DNA of 64,000 nucleotides from Sphingomonas mali NBRC 15500. GTDB lineage: Bacteria > Pseudomonadota > Alphaproteobacteria > Sphingomonadales > Sphingomonadaceae. Numbering within the stretch: the first letter of the stretch is position 1; each line of letters begins with the position of its first letter. The stretch spans positions 54,392 to 118,391 of the forward strand of contig NZ_BCYX01000013.1 in NCBI RefSeq assembly GCF_001598415.1, given 5' to 3'. This document shows, piece after piece, positions 16,090-24,974 of this stretch. A model generated the notes under the pieces. That model was not told where the DNA came from. It saw nothing but the letters and a program-made list of their open reading frames with translations, and ran no database searches. The position numbers were made by a program, and so were the translations under genes.

Positions 16090-18057
16090 TCAGTTGCGCA
16101 TCGTGAACCTCACGCGTTGGGTGATCCCGCCACATCCGATCTCGCCATCTGGGCGGAAGGCCTTTTCATAGCGCGCGGTCTTGAGCGTGTCGTCACCCGC
16201 CTTGGTGAAAATGAATGGCGGATAGGAGATGACTGCCCGCTGGTTAACTGTTCGGCCATCGGCACCGACGTCGAACTGCACCGACACCCAGCCCTCGAAC
16301 CCCCACAGCTTGGCTTCGTCGGGGAAAGTCCCGCCGACACCGAGTAAGCGCGGCGCCGAATCTATCAGCGAGCATTGCTCCGCCGTGGTGCCGGTCTGGG
16401 TATAAGCAGCCTTGGCGGCAGCGAGATCGCCGCGCTGGGTATAGATCGACGCCTTGCGGATCAGCGCGCCGACCTTGAAGCCATTCTCCGCGGGCAACGC
16501 CGCATCGGCTGCGACTTGATCGAGCAGCGCCAAGCTACGCTCCTTGTCGAATCCGCGCGACACGTCGGACATCATCAGGCGTAGCACCGCGCGAGCTTCG
16601 GGATCGTTGGCATAGGGTCCGCTCGTGGCGGCCGCTTCAAGACTGCGGAAATAGCGCCGGCCACCCCAACTGTCGGAGTTCTTACTCTGCCAACCTTTCA
16701 AATCGGCCGCCAGCCGCGCGATCGCCGGCGCCTTGTTGGCCGTCAGAATCGCGGCCTCGCGCTGCGCCAACCCTGCGGCCTCCTCGATTTGCAGCACCGA
16801 GTTGCGCGACAGCACGTGTAGGACCGGCACCAAAGCGAGAGCGTCGGCACCTTTGGCCTTTTCGAGATCGGCCAATTCCTTGCGTTCCTCGGCCAGCAAG
16901 GCGGCATCGGCACCGTCACGCTTCAACGGCGTATCGATCCCGCGTTCATCGAGCCATTTCGACAGCCTCTTGTCGAGATAATCGAGCAGCGACGGCTTGG
17001 GGAATTCGGTCGAACAGCGCAGTTCAACGCGTGCGCGATAGCGGAAGAAGGCAGGAAGCGCTTTGACCTGCTCCGGCGTCCAAGACCAGTTGCGCACCGC
17101 CCGGGCAAAGGGCAGCGCGACCTTTCCCCCGCGTGACGAATAAACGGGCGCTGCATAGCTGACCGCGCCATCGTCGGCGATCGAGAATTCGACCACCGCG
17201 GTGTCGTCGGGCCGCAGATCCGAGTCGCCGCCGCAATCGGGGGGCGTCATCTGTACAGCGGGGTCGAACGACCCGGCTTGAACGCGCCCCGCACCGGTAT
17301 AGGCCATATATTTGCGGGCATCGTCACGGTCGCCCAGCATCATCGCCGCGATCGCGTAATTCGATCGCGCGGCGACATCGTTCAAGTCGGTTCTGCTGGT
17401 CAGTCCGCCAAGCAGTTTGACCGCCTCTCCGGCAGCAGTCCGCGCGCCCGCGAAATCGCCGCGATTGAGGAGCAACTGGCTTTCGACACGCTTGAGCGCC
17501 GCCCGCGACACATTGTCGACCGACTTGTCGGCGAGCCAAGGCTGGACGCGAGCGAGATCGGCGACAGCCGCGTCAGAGTCGAAAAACGTCTCCGTTTCGA
17601 CTATCCCGCGCAGCGCACCGAGATGCTCGATCGGCGTAATCGCCAGTGCTTCGGCGCGGCGGTAATTGTCGGCTGCGGTCGCATAGTCCAGCGACGCTTC
17701 GGCCACCTTGGCGAGGACATTATAGCCCTGAATACGATCGTCGCGCAGCGCCGGCTCGGTTGCCGGCAAAACCTCGAGTGCAGCGCGCGTTGCTATCACC
17801 GCTTCGTCACGGCGATCGAGCCGATAGAGCGCAAGCCCCTTGCGCAGCCGGACGATGGCCAGGCTGCGCGGCTTGTTCGCGACGCGCGGTTCCAGCTTTT
17901 CCCAGGCGGCCAACGCTTCGAAATACTTGCCGCTATCCTGCAGCACCGTGGCGGCGTCGAATGCTTGTTGAATGGTGGGCGGCGGCGGGGTGGTATCCGC
18001 CAGCGCGAGCATCGGAACCATCGCAAGCACAGCCGCGCCGAGAAGCAGTCCCCGCAT
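16090..18057 (-). CDS. Periplasmic TPR protein with TonB C-terminal-like domains
   Basis: The 655-residue protein has a signal peptide (residues 1-20, ending LALAD). A helical region follows with TPR-like helices (SGKYFEALAAWEKLEP; SLDYATAADNYRRAEAL). At about residues 270-355 and at the C-terminus (FEGWVSVQFDVGADGRTVNQ...) are two beta-rich segments with the TonB C-terminal pattern. It has no membrane anchor or Pro-rich spacer. The domain mix suggests a periplasmic scaffold or protein-binding role; no known function. It ends 30 bases from the J-domain start. Confidence 0.72.
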   Translation of the reverse strand: MRGLLLGAAVLAMVPMLALADTTPPPPTIQQAFDAATVLQDSGKYFEALAAWEKLEPRVANKPRSLAIVRLRKGLALYRLDRRDEAVIATRAALEVLPATEPALRDDRIQGYNVLAKVAEASLDYATAADNYRRAEALAITPIEHLGALRGIVETETFFDSDAAVADLARVQPWLADKSVDNVSRAALKRVESQLLLNRGDFAGARTAAGEAVKLLGGLTSRTDLNDVAARSNYAIAAMMLGDRDDARKYMAYTGAGRVQAGSFDPAVQMTPPDCGGDSDLRPDDTAVVEFSIADDGAVSYAAPVYSSRGGKVALPFARAVRNWSWTPEQVKALPAFFRYRARVELRCSTEFPKPSLLDYLDKRLSKWLDERGIDTPLKRDGADAALLAEERKELADLEKAKGADALALVPVLHVLSRNSVLQIEEAAGLAQREAAILTANKAPAIARLAADLKGWQSKNSDSWGGRRYFRSLEAAATSGPYANDPEARAVLRLMMSDVSRGFDKERSLALLDQVAADAALPAENGFKVGALIRKASIYTQRGDLAAAKAAYTQTGTTAEQCSLIDSAPRLLGVGGTFPDEAKLWGFEGWVSVQFDVGADGRTVNQRAVISYPPFIFTKAGDDTLKTARYEKAFRPDGEIGCGGITQRVRFTMRN

Positions 18058-18107
18058 ATTTCCCCCTGCTTTTGGCGCAGGTTAGCCGACATTCGACATC
18101 AGGAAAA

Positions 18108-18484
18108 GAGCGCCAGAGGGTCTGTAAGCCGGGTTCTGTCCACCGCTTGCGCGGATGGGCGACCATTCCTCTAGGACGACGCTTGCGCGCCGCCTCCAGC
18201 AACCAACCCGGGCGACGGGTGGGAACACACCCATATGCCGCCCCTATTCGGTCTTGCTCCCGGTGGGGTTTGCCATGCCGCCGCTGTCACCAGCCGCGCG
18301 GTGCGCTCTTGCCGCACCCTTTCACCCTTACCTCCCGGCGAACCGGGTTGGCGGTCTGCTCTCTGTGGCACTTTCCCTGGGGTTACCCCCGGCGGGCGTT
18401 ACCCGCCACCGTCGTTCCGCGGAGCCCGGACTTTCCTCGGGGATGCAAGCATCCACGCGGCCGCCCGACCCTCTGGCAGTCGCG
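18108..18484 (-). ncRNA. rnpB: RNase P RNA (bacterial type A)
   Basis: On the minus strand the sequence contains the P4 core 'gaggaaagtccgggctcc', 'gtggacagaacccggcttac' near the 3' end, and matching ends that form P1: gccagagggtc (18467-18477) with gaccctctggc (18112-18122). These are the signatures of the catalytic RNA that trims tRNA 5' ends. The exact ends are estimated from P1. A 428-codon plus-strand frame over it has no coding meaning. Confidence 0.95.
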
Positions 18485-18486
18485 GC

Positions 18487-19116
18487 CTAGCGCGCCAATC
18501 GCCGAAAGGCCAGCCACGTCCAATAAATGCCCGCCGCACGATCAGCCGCCTGCATCGATTCGATTCGCACCTCGCGTTCCATCTGCAAGCCGTTCGCACT
18601 CGCCAGATCGATGGTCGCGGGCACCGATGCCTCGTGCAGGGTTTGGCTCGGCGCACTCGGCCCTTGTCGCAGCGAGATCAGGATCAGGCCACCGACCACC
18701 GCCAGATCGGCGATATTGGGCATCGATCGCGCACGGTCGGGATCGTCGAGGTGCTGCCACACAGCGGACAGCAGGACGACGTCGAATCTGCGCGCCGGTG
18801 CCGGCGAAATGGCAAGATCGGGCAGCGTGCCATCGCACCAGTCGATCCTGTCGGTCGCGTGTAGGGTCATCCCGACCTCGCGCAGCGCCGCAACGGGTTC
18901 GACCGCGGTCACCTCATATCCGCGCTGGCTGAGCCAGGCCGCGTCCCGGCCGGTGCCGGCGGCGATATCGACGATGCGCGCGGGCGGCGGTGGAAACATA
19001 TCGAGGAAGGGTTCGAGCAACTTTTCGCTCGACACCGCTTCTGAGCGCTCGACGAACGAACCCGTCGTGGCGGCGGCGTACTCGTCGAGCACGCGCTCGA
19101 TCGATCGCTTACTCAT
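18487..19116 (-). CDS. Class I SAM-dependent methyltransferase
   Basis: A 209-residue protein with the glycine motif VDIAAGTGRDAAWLSQRG and a following acidic 'VEPVA', typical of small-molecule methyltransferases. The true start is the ATG at 19116 (MSKRSIERVLDEY), which overlaps the amidase stop by 8 bases; the longer frame begins inside that gene. The substrate is unknown. It ends only a few bases from the 5' end of rnpB. Confidence 0.88.
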   Translation of the reverse strand: MSKRSIERVLDEYAAATTGSFVERSEAVSSEKLLEPFLDMFPPPPARIVDIAAGTGRDAAWLSQRGYEVTAVEPVAALREVGMTLHATDRIDWCDGTLPDLAISPAPARRFDVVLLSAVWQHLDDPDRARSMPNIADLAVVGGLILISLRQGPSAPSQTLHEASVPATIDLASANGLQMEREVRIESMQAADRAAGIYWTWLAFRRLAR

Positions 19117-19798
19117 CGCCTTGCGGCTTGGGCAGCAGCAGCGCCAGCAGCAGACACCGGCACTCGCCGTCGATCTCCCCATCGATCAATTCGGGACGGA
19201 AGCGGCGCTGGAACGCGACCACCGCAGCGAGCTTGTCGGTGACTTCATAGCCGAACCGTTCGAGCGCGAGCAGGAAGCCGGCGTCGCTCCACAACGGGTC
19301 CATCAGGTTCTTGGTCGGGCGTGGCAGCGCGAGGCGCAGGCGCGCCAACTGAGCCCAGGGAAAGAGCTCGCCGGGATCCTGTTTCCTGGTCGGCGCGATG
19401 TCCGAATGGCCGACAATGTTGCCGCGGGTGATCTCGTAACGATCCTTGATCTCGGCGAGCAGCGGGATCAGCGCTTCGATCTGCGCGGGCGCGAACTCGC
19501 GATAGCCGAATTCATGGCCGGGATTGACCAACTCGATTCCGATCGAGGCCGAATTGACGTCGGTGATCCCGCGCCAGTGCGACTGGCCGGCGTGCCAGGC
19601 GCGCTTGTCCTCGGCGACCAGGCGGTGGATCGTCCCTTCTTCGTCGATCAGATAATGCGCCGACACCTCGGTCGCCGGATCGGTCAAGCGCGCCAGCGCG
19701 GCCTCCGCGCTTTGCATGCCGGTATAATGCAGCACGATCATGGAAACCGGCAGCTGCCGCTCGTTGAAATTGGGCGACGGGGTTTCGACGATGCTCAC
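19109..19798 (-). CDS. N-acetylmuramoyl-L-alanine amidase (AmpD/AmiD type)
   Basis: The 229-residue protein has an Amidase_2 zinc-amidase domain: IVLHYTG and VGHSDIAPTRKQDPG provide metal and catalytic residues, with HYLIDEEGTIHRLV and WHAGQS between. A C-terminal peptidoglycan-binding-like helix region follows (FGYEVTDKLAAVVAFQRRF). It cuts the MurNAc-alanine bond of cell-wall fragments. No signal peptide is visible, so a cytoplasmic recycling role like AmpD fits; the C-terminal domain is more like AmiD. An AmpG-like permease lies at 48879. Confidence 0.9.
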   Translation of the reverse strand: MSIVETPSPNFNERQLPVSMIVLHYTGMQSAEAALARLTDPATEVSAHYLIDEEGTIHRLVAEDKRAWHAGQSHWRGITDVNSASIGIELVNPGHEFGYREFAPAQIEALIPLLAEIKDRYEITRGNIVGHSDIAPTRKQDPGELFPWAQLARLRLALPRPTKNLMDPLWSDAGFLLALERFGYEVTDKLAAVVAFQRRFRPELIDGEIDGECRCLLLALLLPKPQGDE

Positions 19799-19852
19799 GC
19801 CCGCTGGATTGCGGCGAATGCGCCCGAAAGTAAACCGTCCCCGCTTCCGGAA

Positions 19853-20671
19853 TCAGGCAGCCGCGGCGGCGGCCCAGTTCGGCTCGTACAGTCCGCGATA
19901 GCGTTGGCTGGGGCGGAAGGCGTCGGTCTGGCCGATCACCGTCTCACCCGCGCCGAGCACCAAAACCCCGTCGGGACGCAGCACTTGCGCGAGCCGCCCG
20001 AGTACCGCGCGCCGGATGTCGAGCGAGAAATACAACAGGACGTTGCGGCACAGGATGACGTCGAAGCGGCCGATCGGCAGCGAATCGGCGACCAGGTTCA
20101 TTCGGCGGAACGAGACCATCCGCGTCAGCCCCGGATTGGCGATCCAGTCGCCATCGCTCGAATCGAACCACTGCATCATCCGCCGGATCGGCAAGCCGCG
20201 CTGGATTTCGAATTGGGTGTAATGCCCGGCGCGCGCCTTGTTCAGCGCCGATTCGGAGACGTCGGTGGCCAGGATCTCCGGCATTTGATGGTCGAGCTTT
20301 TCGGCGAACAACATCGCCAGGCTGAGCGGCTCCTGCCCGGTCGAGCACCCCGCCGACCAGATTCGAGGGCGTCGCGTATCAGGAATCGCCGACACCGCCT
20401 GTTCGACGATGTCGAACACCGCCGCGTCACGGAAGAACGAACTCTCCTGGTTGAGCAATTCGTCGACCACCCGGTCGGCGAGCGGCCCGCTGCGATCCGC
20501 GCGGATCGCAGCGGCAAGCTTCTCCAGCGTCTCGTGCCCGGTATCCCGCATGACGGGCTTCAGCGCGGTTTCAACGCGCCAGTTGCGGTTGGCGCCCATC
20601 TGCTGCCCGGTCCGCATCTCAAGGAGCGCGATGAATTCCGCTACCGCGCCGGCAGGGCGCGGGGTCAGCAT
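19853..20671 (-). CDS. cheR: Chemotaxis protein methyltransferase CheR
   Basis: Methylates glutamates of chemoreceptors with SAM. The 272-residue protein has the N-terminal helical CheR domain and the C-terminal catalytic domain with SAGCSTGQEPLSLAM and 'FDVILCRNVLLYFS'. The ATG at 20671 is the start; the longer frame runs antisense to reading inside cheB. It overlaps the cheB stop by 7 bases and is the last che gene of the operon. Confidence 0.95.
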   Translation of the reverse strand: MLTPRPAGAVAEFIALLEMRTGQQMGANRNWRVETALKPVMRDTGHETLEKLAAAIRADRSGPLADRVVDELLNQESSFFRDAAVFDIVEQAVSAIPDTRRPRIWSAGCSTGQEPLSLAMLFAEKLDHQMPEILATDVSESALNKARAGHYTQFEIQRGLPIRRMMQWFDSSDGDWIANPGLTRMVSFRRMNLVADSLPIGRFDVILCRNVLLYFSLDIRRAVLGRLAQVLRPDGVLVLGAGETVIGQTDAFRPSQRYRGLYEPNWAAAAAA

Positions 20672-21720
20672 GAAGGCCGCCGGCGGCGCGCGATCAATTG
20701 GCCGATCTCGTCCGGCGGCAGGATCGCGTCCGCCACTCCACCGGAAACCACGGCGCCAGGCATACCCCAGACCACCGAGGAGGCGCGGTCCTGCACGACG
20801 ACGCTGCCGCCGGCGGCGGACAGCTGCCCCGCCCCGATCGCGCCATCGCGGCCCATCCCGCTCAGCATCACGCCGAGCGCTCGCGCGCCATAAACCTCGG
20901 CCACTGACTGCAGCATCGGGTCGACCGACGGCAGACAGCCACTGACCGATGCCGTGGTCGATAGACGGATCACCACGCCATCGCCCATCGCGACGCACCG
21001 CATATGGGCGCGACCCGGCGCGATCAGGATGCGGCCGGGACGCACGCGGACGCGATCCTCCGCCACCTCGCAAGGGCGATTGGCCAGCACCGCGACCTGC
21101 GCCGCGAAATAGGGCATGAACGATTCGGGCAGATGCTGGGTGATCAGGATCGGCAAACGGAACTCGGCAGGGATCGCCCGAAGCAATTGGCTGAGCGCAT
21201 GGATGCCACCGGTCGAGGCGCCGATCGCGACAATATCATAGTCGTTCCCCGGCGCGCTGGCCGCCGCCGGGGTCCGCGGCGCAACGACCTCATCGGCCTC
21301 GACCAATCGGACAAGGCGTTCGTTGAGTTGATCGCCGAAGCGCCCGGCAAAGGCGCCGACCTCGGGTTTGACCAGCGTATCCGCCGCGCCCAACGCCAAT
21401 GCCTGGATGGTAGACGCGGCGCCGTCGGCGCAGGCCGAGGACACGATCAGCACGCGGGCACCCTGCCCCGCCGCGATCAGGTCGGGCAAGGCGGTCAAAC
21501 CGTCGACCCCGGGCATTTCGATGTCGAGCAGGATCACGTCGACGCGATGCCGCGCCAGGAACGCCAGCGCCGCCTTGGCGTCCTGCACGGCGCCAGCCAC
21601 CAGGAAGCGGCCCCCGCCGTCAATCGCGCGCGAGATCACGGCGCGCGCAACCACCGAATCGTCGACGATCAGGACCGAGGGCGGTGCCTCAAAATCGGGA
21701 AAAGGCTTGCTCGCCACCAC
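20665..21720 (-). CDS. cheB: Chemotaxis response regulator protein-glutamate methylesterase CheB
   Basis: The 351-residue protein has an N-terminal receiver with acidic Asp20/Asp21 and phospho-acceptor Asp66 (LLDIEMPG). The C-terminal methylesterase has the catalytic Ser in GASTGGIHAL, the His in TQHLPESF and the Asp in SGMGRDGAIG. It removes methyl groups from receptors and so sets adaptation. The linker between domains is about 40 residues, which is normal. Confidence 0.97.
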   Translation of the reverse strand: MVASKPFPDFEAPPSVLIVDDSVVARAVISRAIDGGGRFLVAGAVQDAKAALAFLARHRVDVILLDIEMPGVDGLTALPDLIAAGQGARVLIVSSACADGAASTIQALALGAADTLVKPEVGAFAGRFGDQLNERLVRLVEADEVVAPRTPAAASAPGNDYDIVAIGASTGGIHALSQLLRAIPAEFRLPILITQHLPESFMPYFAAQVAVLANRPCEVAEDRVRVRPGRILIAPGRAHMRCVAMGDGVVIRLSTTASVSGCLPSVDPMLQSVAEVYGARALGVMLSGMGRDGAIGAGQLSAAGGSVVVQDRASSVVWGMPGAVVSGGVADAILPPDEIGQLIARRRRPSC

Positions 21721-21733
21721 GGCACCGAGGCGC

Positions 21734-22099
21734 TTACGCCAGGCCGACGATTTGGAGCTTCGATTCCAGCGTTTCGCGATCGAACGGCTTCATCACATAT
21801 TCGTCGGCGCCCGCTTCGATCGCGGCGCGGATATAGGCCATGCCGTTCTCGGTCGTGCAAAACACCACCTTGGGCCGGCTCGACAGCGCGGTGTCGCGAA
21901 GCGCACGCAGGAAATCCATCCCGCTCATCACGGGCATGTTCCAGTCGAGCAGGATCACGTCGGGAACCGAGGCCATGCAGCTGTCGAGCGCCTCCTTGCC
22001 GTCGGCGGCCTCGCTCACCTCGAAATTCAACGTCTCGAGGATATGGCGGGCGACCTTGCGGATCACCTTGGAATCATCGACAACCAGACACGTCTTCAT
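21734..22099 (-). CDS. cheY: Chemotaxis-type response regulator (CheY)
   Basis: A 121-residue single receiver domain with Asp8-Asp9, phospho-acceptor Asp52 (LLDWNMP), the Thr in VVFCTTENG and the Lys in YVMKPFD. All residues for phosphorylation and switching are present. It has no output domain, as in CheY, and lies 13 bases before cheB. It is phosphorylated by CheA; its target (flagellar motor or another partner) is not in the window. Confidence 0.93.
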   Translation of the reverse strand: MKTCLVVDDSKVIRKVARHILETLNFEVSEAADGKEALDSCMASVPDVILLDWNMPVMSGMDFLRALRDTALSSRPKVVFCTTENGMAYIRAAIEAGADEYVMKPFDRETLESKLQIVGLA

Positions 22100-22161
22100 G
22101 ACCGAAACACCCCATTACTAGGCCCATTGCAGGGCTTACCCGCCAAACCGTGATCACCGGG

Positions 22162-22605
22162 TTAATTGATTGCATTCGCGTCGTTTGATGGTCCGTGGAC
22201 GAGCGCGGTGAGATCGATTGCCAGAATCGGCTCGCCATCGCGCTCGACCGCGCCGCAACCGGCCTGGCGCCACCCGGCGTCGAGCCCGATCCCCGACGGC
22301 AACGGCGCGGCGACGAACGGCGCGACGTCCTCCAGGCTATCGACCAGCACGGCATAATGATGCCCGTCGACCACCGTGATGACCGCCCGCGATCCGGCGA
22401 TCGCGAGCTTGGGCAGGCCGAGCGCGGCATGCGTATCGATGACCGTCACCACCCGGCTGCGCAACGCGGCCAGCCCGCGAATGTGGGGTGCTGCACGCGG
22501 CGTCGGGACGACCGCACCGATATCGACCACCGATTCGACCTGGGCCGAATCGATCGCGACCCCGCGGCCGGCGATATGCGCGATCAGGAAAAGCTGTTCG
22601 CTCAT
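22162..22605 (-). CDS. cheW: Chemotaxis coupling protein CheW
   Basis: A 147-residue CheW domain (FLIAHIAGRGVAIDSAQVESVVD... HIRGLAALRSRVVTVIDTHAALGL) that bridges receptors and CheA. It overlaps the cheA stop by 4 bases. Length and fold order are normal. Confidence 0.93.
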   Translation of the reverse strand: MSEQLFLIAHIAGRGVAIDSAQVESVVDIGAVVPTPRAAPHIRGLAALRSRVVTVIDTHAALGLPKLAIAGSRAVITVVDGHHYAVLVDSLEDVAPFVAAPLPSGIGLDAGWRQAGCGAVERDGEPILAIDLTALVHGPSNDANAIN

Positions 22606-24917
22606 GCCACATTCACCCGTTTGGCGACCGCCGCGAGCAATCCGGCGCGATCGTAGCGATAGACGCGGTCGTCGCCGCCGGTGTCGCGCCGGTCATTACT
22701 GAGACGAAGCACCCGACCGTCGCGTGCCGCGGCCGGCGTCGCGTCGGTGGTCAGTATCACGACGGGCTGCTCATCCGCGCTCGCCTTGGTCGAAACACGA
22801 TATCCGGCTTGCTCGAGTACCGGCTTCAGGAACGTCGCGATCCAGCTGTCGGACTGGCTATCGATCAGGCAGAGCGGCGCCCCTGGCCGGACGATATCCA
22901 GCGCATCGGGACCAAGCAGCCATTGCGGATCGATCAGTTCGACCTGTTCGTCGCCGATCACGACGACGCCGAGGATCGGCCCCGGCTGCGCCGACGGGGA
23001 GATGTCGGCCGGAATGGCGACGATATCGACCGGCTCGGCGATCGCATAGGCGATCTCGGCATCGCCATCCTTGATCCTCAACACCGCGAGTTGGGCATGT
23101 CCTTCGATCTCGCCGAGCGCGGCGAGCGGCACGATCCGATCGTCGACCAGCAAGCGCATCCGGCCACCGCTGAACCGCACGTTGGAAGCGTCGATCGTCT
23201 CGACACGGTCGACGATCGCCAGCGGTACCGCACGGCGGCGACCATCGAGATCGTCGAACAGCAGCGCGTCGGCCGAGATCGCCTCGGGCTCGATCGCCTC
23301 CTCATCCTGTTCGACCGTCGTATCGCGTGAAAAATTGATCCCGGCCGCCGCGGCGACCCCGGCGCAATCGAGCAACAGCATCGGCGAGCCGCTGTCGGGC
23401 AAGGTCTGGCCGGCATAGATGCCTGTCGCCATCACCGCCGGCGAGGCTGGCTTGATCACCAATTCCTCGTGATCGAGCACCGAATCGACCGCGACCGCGA
23501 AACTGCCGCCGCTGGCGCTGATGATCGCCAGCATGTCGGCCGACATCGGATCGGTGGCGCGCAAACCCAGCAATGCGGCGAGATCGACCAGCGGCATCCG
23601 GCGATCGCGCACCGTCGCAGCGGGCGTATCGCCCAGCAGGTCGACGCGGATCGTATGGCCGGAGACATGGACGATCTCCTCGATCGCCTGGCGCGTGACC
23701 GCGAAACGCTGGCCGGCGATGCCGATGACGATCGCGGGGATGATCGACAGCGTCAGTGGCACGTGGATCAGGATCCGCAGGCCGCGGTCCTTGGCGTTGA
23801 CCAGATCGATTCGCCCGCCAATTTGTTCGATATTGGCGCGCACGACGTCCATCCCGACGCCTCGGCCGGAAATCGCGGTAACCTCGTCCTTGGTCGACAG
23901 CCCGGGTTCGAAGATCAGGTCGAGCTTGGCGCGTTCGCTCAGGATCGACAGATCGCGACCGCGCGACTGGCCCGACGCGGTGAGTTTCTGAACCAGCCGA
24001 TCGGTATCGATCCCGCGACCGTCGTCAGCGACTTCCAGGATGATCTGATTACCCGACTGGCGCGCGGAAACGACCAGCCGGCCGACTTCGCGCTTACCCA
24101 GGGCGCGTCGTTCCGCGGCGCTTTCGATACCGTGGTCGATCGAATTGCGGATGATATGGACGAGCGGGTCGCGCATCATCTCGATCATCTCGCGATCGAG
24201 TTCGACGTCGGATCCCTCGATCTGGAGCTGCACCGACTTGCCGACTTCGGCCGCGGTGTCGCGCACCATGCGCGGCAAGGCAGAGAACAGCGCATCGACC
24301 TTCTGCATGCGCGTCCGCGTAACGGTATCGCGCATCTCCGCCACTGTCAGCGACAGGCGGTCGAGCGCGGCTTCGATCGTCGGGTCGACATTCTGGTCGC
24401 GCATGCGGCGCGCGAGTTCGTTACGCGCCAGCACCATATCGGACATGCCCGACATCATGCGGTCGAGCAGATCGGTCGACAGCCGGACGCTGCGATTGGC
24501 GACGCGCTGACCGGTGGGTGCCTGTTGCGCGGCGGGGGCGACCGCTTCCGCGCCCGCGTTGAGCGCCGCGATCAGCAATTCCTCACCGCTATCGTCGAGC
24601 GCGGCACCTGCGTCGATCGCCTCGACGATCTCGCCGATGCGGTCGACGATCGCCAGCACCGCAGTCACCAGTTTCTGATCGGGGCTCCGCTCGCCCGAGC
24701 GTACTGCGGCAAGGACGTCCTCCGCGGCGTGGCTGAGACGCGCCAGGCGCGGTAGATCGAGGAAGCCGCAGCTTCCCTTCACGGTATGGACGAAACGGAA
24801 AATGGCATCGAGTCGCGCGCGGTCAGCCGGATCGGCTTCCCACGCGACGATCTCGCCCGAGAGCGCATCTAGCGTCTCGCGCGTTTCGGCAATGAATTCC
24901 TGGAGCAGATCGTCCAT
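22602..24917 (-). CDS. cheA: Chemotaxis histidine kinase CheA with receiver-like C-terminal tail
   Basis: A 771-residue kinase. The HPt domain has His44 in FVHTVKGSCGFL. There is no separate P2 module of normal length. The dimerisation helices (LLDRMMSGMSDMVLARNELARR), the HATPase with HIIRNSIDHGIE, ADDGRGID and GRGVGMDVV, and a CheW domain follow, then a second CheW-like segment (about 530-655). The last 100 residues (LCLIDSQSDSWIATFLKPVLEQ...) run like a receiver domain but lack the acidic pair and phospho-Asp, so it is degenerate. The gene is second in the minus-strand operon behind chpT. Confidence 0.95.
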   Translation of the reverse strand: MDDLLQEFIAETRETLDALSGEIVAWEADPADRARLDAIFRFVHTVKGSCGFLDLPRLARLSHAAEDVLAAVRSGERSPDQKLVTAVLAIVDRIGEIVEAIDAGAALDDSGEELLIAALNAGAEAVAPAAQQAPTGQRVANRSVRLSTDLLDRMMSGMSDMVLARNELARRMRDQNVDPTIEAALDRLSLTVAEMRDTVTRTRMQKVDALFSALPRMVRDTAAEVGKSVQLQIEGSDVELDREMIEMMRDPLVHIIRNSIDHGIESAAERRALGKREVGRLVVSARQSGNQIILEVADDGRGIDTDRLVQKLTASGQSRGRDLSILSERAKLDLIFEPGLSTKDEVTAISGRGVGMDVVRANIEQIGGRIDLVNAKDRGLRILIHVPLTLSIIPAIVIGIAGQRFAVTRQAIEEIVHVSGHTIRVDLLGDTPAATVRDRRMPLVDLAALLGLRATDPMSADMLAIISASGGSFAVAVDSVLDHEELVIKPASPAVMATGIYAGQTLPDSGSPMLLLDCAGVAAAAGINFSRDTTVEQDEEAIEPEAISADALLFDDLDGRRRAVPLAIVDRVETIDASNVRFSGGRMRLLVDDRIVPLAALGEIEGHAQLAVLRIKDGDAEIAYAIAEPVDIVAIPADISPSAQPGPILGVVVIGDEQVELIDPQWLLGPDALDIVRPGAPLCLIDSQSDSWIATFLKPVLEQAGYRVSTKASADEQPVVILTTDATPAAARDGRVLRLSNDRRDTGGDDRVYRYDRAGLLAAVAKRVNVA

Positions 24918-24974
24918 GGGTCCCCGGGCTTGATGCGCGGGCCGACCTTGGACGAGCAGTGGTAAAGGAGACGT

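Noticed and set aside
17646..18932. 428-codon plus-strand ORF across the end of the TPR gene, rnpB and a methyltransferase
   Set aside because: It lies over a structured RNA and antisense to two real genes; Arg/Pro/Ser-rich composition typical of GC-rich antisense frames.
18527..20893. 788-codon plus-strand ORF
   Set aside because: Antisense to the methyltransferase, amidase and cheR, all with clear motifs; no domain of its own.
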